Below, piece after piece: positions 6,974-12,443 of a stretch of 14,005 bases of DNA. The first letter of the stretch is position 1. Every line of letters begins with the position of its first letter. A program made the translations under genes and the position numbers. Source of the stretch: UBA9410 sp036123635 (GTDB lineage: Bacteria; Actinomycetota; Acidimicrobiia; Acidimicrobiales; MedAcidi-G1); assembly GCA_036123635.1 (NCBI GenBank), contig JAZADL010000013.1, forward strand, positions 1-14,005. Direction: 5' to 3'. Under the pieces are notes generated by a model. The model saw only the letters and a program-made list of their open reading frames with translations, was not told where the DNA came from and ran no database searches.

Positions 6974-7678
6974 GTGACCGAACCAGCCGGTGGTCCCCCG
7001 ACCCGACGGGACCTGTTGCGGTGGGCCGAGGCTCTAGCCGGTTCGGCCCGGACCGGCCTCGGTTTCACTGAGTCGCTCTACGAGCGGGAACGCTACGAGG
7101 AGATCCTCCACGTGGCGGCTGACATTCGGGCCGGGGCCGACGCTCTGGCCGGACGGGAGGTGACGGCGGCGACTCTGGTCGACGAGTGGATGGACACTGT
7201 GGGCCGCGGGGTTTCGGGATACATCACCCCCAAGGTGACCGTCGGAGCGGTAGTCGGCAACGACGACGGCGAACTACTGCTTGTACAGCGGGCCGACTCC
7301 GGACTCTGGCTCTACCCGACGGGTTGGGCTGACATCGGCTACTCGGCGGCCGAGGTAGTGGTCAAGGAGGTTCGGGAGGAGACGGGCATCGAGTGCGAGG
7401 TAGTGCGGCCCATCGCCATTTTGGACGGGATGAGACTCGGTTTTACGGGTATCCCGCTTTACTCACTGGTCTTCCACTGCCAGATGACCGGTGGTCGGCT
7501 GAGGGCCCATCCGCTGGAGTGCTCCGATGTGGGCTTTTTCGCCGAGGGCGACCTGCCTGACGACACAGTTCTGCCCGACCAGTGGGCCGACGACGCCTTT
7601 ATGGCAATCCGGGGCGAGCCACTAGAGGTGCGCTTCGACGTTCCGCGGAACCCAGCCTGGCGGGGCAGCGAGGCCTGA
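6974..7678 (+). CDS. Nudix hydrolase with N-terminal Nudix-associated domain, 234 aa
   Basis: Nudix enzymes cleave nucleoside diphosphates linked to another group, such as ADP-ribose. The Nudix box is at about residues 117-139. It departs from the textbook motif: the first conserved Glu is Tyr123 and the Arg of the RE pair is Lys131, but KEVREETG keeps the metal-binding glutamates. This GWADIGYS...KEVREETG form is normal for the subfamily with an N-terminal helical domain (Nudix_hydro_N), represented here by residues 10-75. That subfamily is often annotated as ADP-ribose pyrophosphatase, but the substrate cannot be read from sequence. GTG 6974 was preferred to the frame's upstream start at 6890, which lies inside glnD. 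The gene converges on the PAC2 gene and its stop codon lies in a shared hairpin. Confidence 0.88.
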   Translation: MTEPAGGPPTRRDLLRWAEALAGSARTGLGFTESLYERERYEEILHVAADIRAGADALAGREVTAATLVDEWMDTVGRGVSGYITPKVTVGAVVGNDDGELLLVQRADSGLWLYPTGWADIGYSAAEVVVKEVREETGIECEVVRPIAILDGMRLGFTGIPLYSLVFHCQMTGGRLRAHPLECSDVGFFAEGDLPDDTVLPDQWADDAFMAIRGEPLEVRFDVPRNPAWRGSEA

Positions 7679-7696
7679 GGCCAGCCGACCCTCAGG
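7674..7696. terminator. Hairpin shared by two convergent genes, holding both stop codons
   Basis: CCTGAGG (7674-7680) and CCTCAGG (7690-7696) pair perfectly across a nine-base loop. The Nudix TGA lies in the left arm and the PAC2 stop, read on the minus strand, lies at the matching place in the right arm. Being symmetrical, the hairpin could act on transcripts from both sides. There is no T-tract on either side, so it is not a classic intrinsic terminator; an end-protecting or Rho-assisted role is possible. Confidence 0.45.
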
Positions 7697-8561
7697 TACC
7701 GGGCTGGTTGCGGAGGAAGTCTTCAACCTCGGCCACCAGCTGATCCGGGTTGTCGGTCGTCTCCTCGTCGAAGTCAGCTTCTAGTTGTTCCACGTACTCA
7801 ACGGTGTCGTCATCCTCGGCTACCAGGTCGCTGACCTGGCGTTCGTAGGCGGCGGCGGCGATCTCCAGGTCAGTCCGGGGGACGTTCACGGCCAGTACAT
7901 GGCAGAGCCGGTCCACGAGGGCCAGGGCGGCCTTAGGCGACGGGGCGTTGGAGACGTAGGACGGGACGCTGGCCCAGAACGAGGCCGTGGTGACCCCCCG
8001 CTCGCGGAGCCCGGCCGACAGGACGCCCACGATGCCGGTTGGGCCCTCATAGGTCGACGGCGACAGGGTCAGGCGGGCGGCCAGAACTGGATCGTCGGTC
8101 CCGCCGTACACCTGGGTAGGCCGGGTATGGGGTACGTCGGTCAGGAGGGCCCCGAGGGTACACACCATGGTGGCGCCCATGGCCTCAGCGGTAATGGCCA
8201 GGTGGTCCACGAAGCTCCGCCAGCGCAGTTGGGGTTCGTGGCCGATGGCACACACCAGGTCGTGCTCGGCGCTGGGGATCCGGGCCACGTGGATGCCCGT
8301 CGACGGCCAGACGATCTGGCGAACGTCGTGCTCGTCGAGGCGCACGTTGGGTCGGGCCACCGTGAAATCAAAGAAGTCTTCGGCTTCGATCGTTGCCACG
8401 TGCTCGGCTTGGAAATGGTCCCGGACGTAGCGGGCGGCCGTGGAACTGGCCTCCCCGGCGTCGTTCCAGCCCTCGAAGGCCGCGACCAGGACCGGGGACC
8501 GCAGGTCAGTCGGCACCTCGTCGACGTTCCAGATGAGGTGTGGGGCGGGATCAGAGGCCAT
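7692..8561 (-). CDS. PAC2-family protein, 289 aa
   Basis: PAC2 proteins share a fold with eukaryotic proteasome assembly chaperone 2; actinobacteria carry one or more, and their function is not settled. Family features are the early segment PVLVAAFEGWNDAGEASSTA, the following DFTVARPNVRLDE region, and GATMVCTLGALLTDVPHTRP with the downstream PTGIVGVLSAGL. The last 50 residues are strongly acidic (for example AEDDDTVEYVEQLEADFDEE), a likely flexible or interaction tail. I chose the ATG at 8561: the open frame continues to 8663, but that part would overlap the divergent GNAT gene. No ribosome site is present, and TAGCCT lies eight bases before the ATG on this strand. A link to proteasome assembly is only suggested by homology; no proteasome gene is visible. 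Confidence 0.88.
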   Translation of the reverse strand: MASDPAPHLIWNVDEVPTDLRSPVLVAAFEGWNDAGEASSTAARYVRDHFQAEHVATIEAEDFFDFTVARPNVRLDEHDVRQIVWPSTGIHVARIPSAEHDLVCAIGHEPQLRWRSFVDHLAITAEAMGATMVCTLGALLTDVPHTRPTQVYGGTDDPVLAARLTLSPSTYEGPTGIVGVLSAGLRERGVTTASFWASVPSYVSNAPSPKAALALVDRLCHVLAVNVPRTDLEIAAAAYERQVSDLVAEDDDTVEYVEQLEADFDEETTDNPDQLVAEVEDFLRNQPGT

Positions 8562-8569
8562 CGATTTGG

Positions 8570-8575
8570 AGGCTA
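8570..8575 (-). promoter_or_regulatory. Candidate -10 (TAGCCT, minus strand) for leaderless PAC2 transcript
   Basis: Read on the minus strand the hexamer is TAGCCT, eight bases before the PAC2 ATG. It mirrors TAGGCT at 8622-8627, which stands eight bases before the divergent GNAT gene. The two hexamers are 46 bases apart and point away from each other. Confidence 0.45.
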
Positions 8576-8621
8576 ACCAGAGACATGCCGACGCGCGCCG
8601 GGAGAGGTCCGGTACCGGCCC

Positions 8622-8627
8622 TAGGCT
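8622..8627 (+). promoter_or_regulatory. Candidate -10 (TAGGCT) for leaderless GNAT transcript
   Basis: TAGGCT fits TANNNT and ends eight bases before the ATG at 8636. No Shine-Dalgarno sequence is seen. No good -35 is found at the usual distance (8599-8604 reads CGGGAG). Confidence 0.45.
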
Positions 8628-8635
8628 GCGCGGCG

Positions 8636-9091
8636 ATGGGTGACCGAGGATCGGAGTTCGCAATCCGGATCGTCGAGGCGACCGAGGTAGACGACGCCCT
8701 AGCGTCCGCCATGGCCCGGCTGGTCCCCCAACTCTCCCGGTCCAACCCGCCGCCCGACACCGCCACCCTTGAGGCCATCGTGGACTCGGAGGCGTCGACC
8801 CTTCTTCTGGCCTTCGACGAGCAGGGGGTTGTAGTGGGGAGCTTGACCCTGGCCTTATTCCGGATCCCCACCGGCATGCGAGCCTGGATCGAGGACGTAG
8901 TGGTGGACGAGGCGGCGCGGGGACGGGGGGTTGGCGAGGCTCTCAACCGGGAGGCCATAGGCCGGGCTCGAGCCGAGGGAGCGACCACGGTGGACCTGAC
9001 GTCGCGTCCCTCCCGGGAAGCCGCTAACCGGCTCTACCGACGCCTCGGATTCGAGAAGCGGACCACGAACATGTACCGGCTGGCTCTCTGA
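8636..9091 (+). CDS. GNAT-family N-acetyltransferase, 151 aa
   Basis: GNAT enzymes move an acetyl group from acetyl-CoA to an amine. The acetyl-CoA pyrophosphate-binding motif A is clear: WIEDVVVDEAARGRGVGEAL at about residues 84-103, with the R-G-R-G-V-G loop at 95-100. Motif B follows as NRLYRRLGFEKR near the C-terminus. The length is that of a single GNAT domain. ATG 8636 is preferred because the upstream extension of the frame to 8540 would overlap the PAC2 start. It is divergent from PAC2 across 74 bases and lies 31 bases before the M20 gene. The acceptor substrate cannot be told; small-molecule or protein N-acetylation are both possible. Confidence 0.88.
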   Translation: MGDRGSEFAIRIVEATEVDDALASAMARLVPQLSRSNPPPDTATLEAIVDSEASTLLLAFDEQGVVVGSLTLALFRIPTGMRAWIEDVVVDEAARGRGVGEALNREAIGRARAEGATTVDLTSRPSREAANRLYRRLGFEKRTTNMYRLAL

Positions 9092-9109
9092 GCCAGTGGA
9101 TGGCCCTGC

Positions 9110-9115
9110 TACCGT
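9110..9115 (+). promoter_or_regulatory. Candidate -10 (TACCGT) for leaderless M20 transcript
   Basis: TACCGT ends seven bases before the ATG at 9123, the same hexamer and spacing as before glnD. The short gap after the GNAT gene means read-through from GNAT could also supply transcript. Confidence 0.45.
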
Positions 9116-9122
9116 CCGACCG

Positions 9123-10268
9123 ATGGTGAGCAAACAGGTAGCCGAGCAGGCTTTCGGGAAGGTCGAAAAGGAACTCCGGGACCTCTCTCGATGGATGTAC
9201 GAGAACCCCGAACTCGGATTCGAGGAGTTCGAGGCCTCGGAGAGACTGAGTTCCTTCCTCGGCCGCCAGGGGTTCGAGGTCACCTACCCCTGCCACGGTC
9301 TGGACACAGCGTTCGAGGCCACGGTCGGAACCGGAGGGCCACGAGTGGTCATCTGCTGCGAGTACGACGCCCTACCCGAGGTCGGCCATGCCTGCGGCCA
9401 CAACATCATCGCCACGGCGGCCGCCGGAGCAGGGGTGGCAATGGCCAGCTTGGCCGAGGAGTTGGGAATCCGGGTAACAGTGCTCGGTACCCCGGCCGAG
9501 GAAGGAGGCGGGGGCAAGGTCGAGTTGATCGACGCCGGTGCTTTTGAAGACGCTGCCGCGTCGATGATGGTGCACCCCGGCCCGTTCGACGAACTTGACC
9601 CATCTTTCCAGGCTTGCCAGCACTTCGAAGCGGAGTTCTTCGGCAAGGAGTCGCACGCCGCCTTCGCCCCCGAAGAGGGGATCAACGCCTTGGATGCGTT
9701 CGTTCAGGCATACGTGAATGTGGCCACTCTTCGACAGGCGATGGTCGAGGGTGACCGGGTGCACTGCATGGTCACCCGCGGTGGCGACGCGGTGAACGTG
9801 GTACCCGCCCATACCAGCTCCACGTGGCTGATCCGCTCATCCAGCGTCGAGAGGCTTGACGAACTGATCCCGAAGGTAAAGGCCTGCTTCGAGGGTGCGG
9901 CCACAGCCACCGGCTGCCGTCTCGCCTGGGAACGTACCGACCATCCCTACGACAACATGCGGAACAACCCGGTGATGACCGGTCTGTACTCAGCCAACTC
10001 GGAGAGCATGGGCCGACCGATGCCCACCGAGGCGGAAATCGGTCGCAGCGGCGGTTCATCCGACATGGGCAACGTCAGTCAGGTAGTTCCGTCGATCCAC
10101 CCGATGCTCGGGATCCAGTCGGGCGACGCTGTGAACCACCAGCCCGAATTCGCCGACCACACCGTGTCAGCTCATGGGATGCAGGCCATCCGAGACGGGG
10201 CGTTGTCGATGGCATACACAATCATCGACATGGCTGAACAAGACGTCTGGGAACGACTCGGAGAGTGA
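9123..10268 (+). CDS. M20-family amidohydrolase/peptidase (PM20D2/AbgB-like), 381 aa
   Basis: This is a two-metal (usually zinc) hydrolase that cleaves amide bonds in dipeptides or N-acyl amino acids. Metal-site motifs are EYDALPEVGHACGHN at residues 80-94 (Cys91 and His93 as likely ligands) and TPAEEGGGG near 123-131, with the catalytic Glu at 126 or 127. His151, in VHPGP, and His194-like positions in the ESHAAFAPEEG dimerisation domain region also fit. The EYDALPE...LGTPAEEGGGGK pattern most resembles the PM20D2 and AbgB branch, whose members act on dipeptides such as beta-alanyl-lysine or on p-aminobenzoyl-glutamate. There is no signal peptide, so it acts in the cytoplasm. oppD follows after ten bases, which suggests it hydrolyses something the transporter brings in. 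The exact substrate is unknown. Confidence 0.9.
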   Translation: MVSKQVAEQAFGKVEKELRDLSRWMYENPELGFEEFEASERLSSFLGRQGFEVTYPCHGLDTAFEATVGTGGPRVVICCEYDALPEVGHACGHNIIATAAAGAGVAMASLAEELGIRVTVLGTPAEEGGGGKVELIDAGAFEDAAASMMVHPGPFDELDPSFQACQHFEAEFFGKESHAAFAPEEGINALDAFVQAYVNVATLRQAMVEGDRVHCMVTRGGDAVNVVPAHTSSTWLIRSSSVERLDELIPKVKACFEGAATATGCRLAWERTDHPYDNMRNNPVMTGLYSANSESMGRPMPTEAEIGRSGGSSDMGNVSQVVPSIHPMLGIQSGDAVNHQPEFADHTVSAHGMQAIRDGALSMAYTIIDMAEQDVWERLGE

Positions 10269-10278
10269 CCAACCGACC

Positions 10279-11280
10279 GTGAACAGCCTGCAACCGGTCC
10301 TTCAGGTCTCCGACCTGACGACCCGGTTCAACACGGAGGACGGCACCGTCCACGCCGTCAACGGCGTGTCTTTCGACCTGGCCGACGGCGAGGTGATTGG
10401 CATCGTTGGCGAGAGCGGGTCGGGCAAGAGCGTGTCCATGATGTCGTTGCTCCGCCTGATTCCTATGCCTCCCGGGGAGATTGTCAGCGGTAAGGCGATC
10501 TTTGAGGACGCTGACCTCCTTTCCATGGGTCTTGACGAGCTGCGAAAGGTCCGCGGCGGGAGGATCGGTTTCATTTTCCAGGATCCGATGACGTCGCTGA
10601 ACCCGGTTCTCACAGTTGGCTACCAGATCATGGAGTCCCTGACGGTCCACCAACCAGGTCGTGCCTCGGAGCTGCGGGAGCGAGCCCTGGATCTCCTGAA
10701 TTTGGTCGGGATCCCGTCGCCGGAGCAGCGCCTACAGAGCTTCCCCCATGAGCTCTCGGGTGGGATGAGGCAGCGGGTGATGATCGCCATTGCCCTGGCC
10801 TGTCGCCCCCGGGTCCTGGTCGCCGACGAGCCGACTACGGCCCTCGACGTCACGATCCAAGCCCAGATCCTCGAACTAGTGAAGGACCTGCGCGAGAAGT
10901 TGGGCATGGCGGTGATCTGGATTACTCACGATCTGGGTGTGGTAGCTGGCCTCGTGGATCGCGTGCTGGTCATGTACGGCGGCCAGATCGTCGAGGAAGC
11001 CCCGGTCGACGAGTTCTACGCTGAGCCCCGCCACCCGTACTCCCAGGGGCTCCTTGCTTCGTTGCCGTCGGCTGCCACACGGGGACAGAGGTTGATCAAC
11101 ATCGTCGGGCAGCCTCCCGACCTACGCACGTCGCCGACAAGCTGTTCTTTCGCCCCGCGGTGTCCCCACGCCTTTGACCGGTGCCTACAGGAGAACCCGA
11201 CCCTGGTCCAGGTGTCGGCGACCCGTCGGCTGGCCTGTTGGCTAGATAGCGACAGGGATGGACCCAACCATGACCATTGA
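10279..11280 (+). CDS. oppD: Oligopeptide/dipeptide ABC transporter ATPase (OppD/DppD type), 333 aa
   Basis: This is one of the two ATPases that power a peptide or nickel/opine-type ABC importer at the inner face of the membrane. Walker A is GESGSGKS at residues 44-51. The Q-loop (FQDPMTSLNP), the signature (LSGGMRQR), Walker B with catalytic Glu (VLVADEPTTALD) and the H-loop (ITHDLG) follow in order. The C-terminal oligopeptide-type extension begins at PRHPYSQGLL and has the cysteine set CSFAPRC...C...AC, which in several OppD/DppD proteins binds a 4Fe-4S cluster. GTG 10279 is ten bases after the M20 stop; the frame upstream to 10174 lies inside M20. oppF overlaps its 3' end. No oppB or oppC permease is near. 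Peptide specificity is inferred from the family. Confidence 0.93.
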   Translation: MNSLQPVLQVSDLTTRFNTEDGTVHAVNGVSFDLADGEVIGIVGESGSGKSVSMMSLLRLIPMPPGEIVSGKAIFEDADLLSMGLDELRKVRGGRIGFIFQDPMTSLNPVLTVGYQIMESLTVHQPGRASELRERALDLLNLVGIPSPEQRLQSFPHELSGGMRQRVMIAIALACRPRVLVADEPTTALDVTIQAQILELVKDLREKLGMAVIWITHDLGVVAGLVDRVLVMYGGQIVEEAPVDEFYAEPRHPYSQGLLASLPSAATRGQRLINIVGQPPDLRTSPTSCSFAPRCPHAFDRCLQENPTLVQVSATRRLACWLDSDRDGPNHDH

Positions 11281-12307
11281 TGCTGGGGCGACAGTGCCGG
11301 TTGCCGGTGTCTCCCGGTCTAGGCCAGACGGGAACGAGGTGCTGGTCAGCGTCCGGGGGCTGAAGAAGCACTTTCCGGTGACTAAGGGCATGTTCCGTCG
11401 CAAAGTCGGAGCGGTAAGGGCCGTTGACGGTGTGTCGTTCGACATCCGCCGTGGCGAGACCCTCGGACTGGTTGGAGAGTCCGGGTCTGGTAAGTCCACT
11501 ATCGGCCGCACCATGCTCCAACTTGAGAAGGCAACCGAGGGGAGTGTGGTGTTCGACGGTGTCGAGTTGGTTGGCCTGGCCGCTGGCGCGCTACGCCGCA
11601 CACGGCCCCGTATGCAGATGGTGTTCCAGGACCCGCACGCCTCGCTGAATCCCCGGATGACCGTCAGTTCGATTGTCGGCGAGCCCCTCCTAGAGCACGG
11701 AAAGTCGTCGTCTAGGGAGCGCCAGAAACGAGTGGAAGAACTGCTGGGCCTAGTCGGCCTCGACCCGACGCACGCCAACCGCTATCCACACGAATTCTCG
11801 GGCGGACAGCGACAACGGATTGGTATCGCTAGGGCAATCGCCCTGAACCCTGACTTCATCGTCTGCGACGAACCCATCGCCGCACTCGACGTGTCCATCC
11901 AAGCCCAGGTTGTCAACCTCATGGAACACCTGCAGGACCTCCTGGGCCTCACGTATCTCTTCATCTCCCACGACCTGGGCATGGTGCGCCATATTGCCGA
12001 TCGAGTCGCCGTCATGTACCTCGGTCACATCATGGAACTGGCCGACGTGGACGACCTGTACGGCGATCCCCGCCATCCCTACACCCGGGCCCTCCAGAGT
12101 TCGGCTCCGGTTCCAGATCCAGTGGTAGAGGGGACCCGGGTAAAGATCATCCTTGAGGGGGACATACCCAGCCCGTCTAACCCTCCTCCCGGCTGCCCGT
12201 TCAACACCCGCTGCCCGGATGCCGTGGATCGTTGCCACGAGGAAATACCGGTGTGGCGCGAGATCGCTCCGGGGCACGGGGTGGCCTGCCATCTGGCCGA
12301 TGGCTGA
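11258..12307 (+). CDS. oppF: Oligopeptide/dipeptide ABC transporter ATPase (OppF/DppF type), 349 aa
   Basis: This is the partner ATPase of the upstream OppD. Walker A is GESGSGKST at residues 73-81, followed by the Q-loop (FQDPHASLNPRM), the signature (FSGGQRQRIG), Walker B (FIVCDEPIAALD) and the H-loop (ISHDLG). It has the OppF-type loop KHFPVTKGMFRRKVGAVRAVDG near the N-terminus and the C-terminal CPFNTRCPDAVDRC...AC cysteine cluster. The start is uncertain: ATG 11258 overlaps oppD by 23 bases and ATG 11270 by 11; AGGG lies too close to the first and rather far from the second. Overlap implies coupled translation with oppD. In Walker B the usual PTTALD or PVSALD reads PIAALD, a mild variant. 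Confidence 0.93.
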   Translation: MDPTMTIDAGATVPVAGVSRSRPDGNEVLVSVRGLKKHFPVTKGMFRRKVGAVRAVDGVSFDIRRGETLGLVGESGSGKSTIGRTMLQLEKATEGSVVFDGVELVGLAAGALRRTRPRMQMVFQDPHASLNPRMTVSSIVGEPLLEHGKSSSRERQKRVEELLGLVGLDPTHANRYPHEFSGGQRQRIGIARAIALNPDFIVCDEPIAALDVSIQAQVVNLMEHLQDLLGLTYLFISHDLGMVRHIADRVAVMYLGHIMELADVDDLYGDPRHPYTRALQSSAPVPDPVVEGTRVKIILEGDIPSPSNPPPGCPFNTRCPDAVDRCHEEIPVWREIAPGHGVACHLADG

Positions 12308-12372
12308 TGACTGACGGCTAACCCGGTGGACATTGAGGTGTCGACCAGGTGGAGAGATACGCCTGAGGTGTC

Positions 12373-12378
12373 TATGCT
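12373..12378 (+). promoter_or_regulatory. Candidate -10 (TATGCT) for the fused binding-protein gene
   Basis: The 136-base gap between oppF and the lipoprotein gene contains TATGCT, matching four of six bases of TATAAT, about 65 bases before the start codon. No convincing -35 stands 17-18 bases upstream. A run of seven G at 12428-12434, nine bases before the ATG, may serve as the ribosome site. So, unlike the neighbours, this gene appears to have a leader. No clear terminator separates it from oppF. Confidence 0.3.
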
Positions 12379-12443
12379 TCGCCTTCATTTGTTCACATGG
12401 CCGGGGGTGGGATTCCTGCGTCCGGTCGGGGGGGAAACCTGAC

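Noticed and set aside
7322..7390. Nudix box looking mutated (Tyr for Glu, Lys for Arg)
   Set aside because: These substitutions are usual in the Nudix subfamily with the N-terminal helical domain; the metal-binding glutamates are kept.
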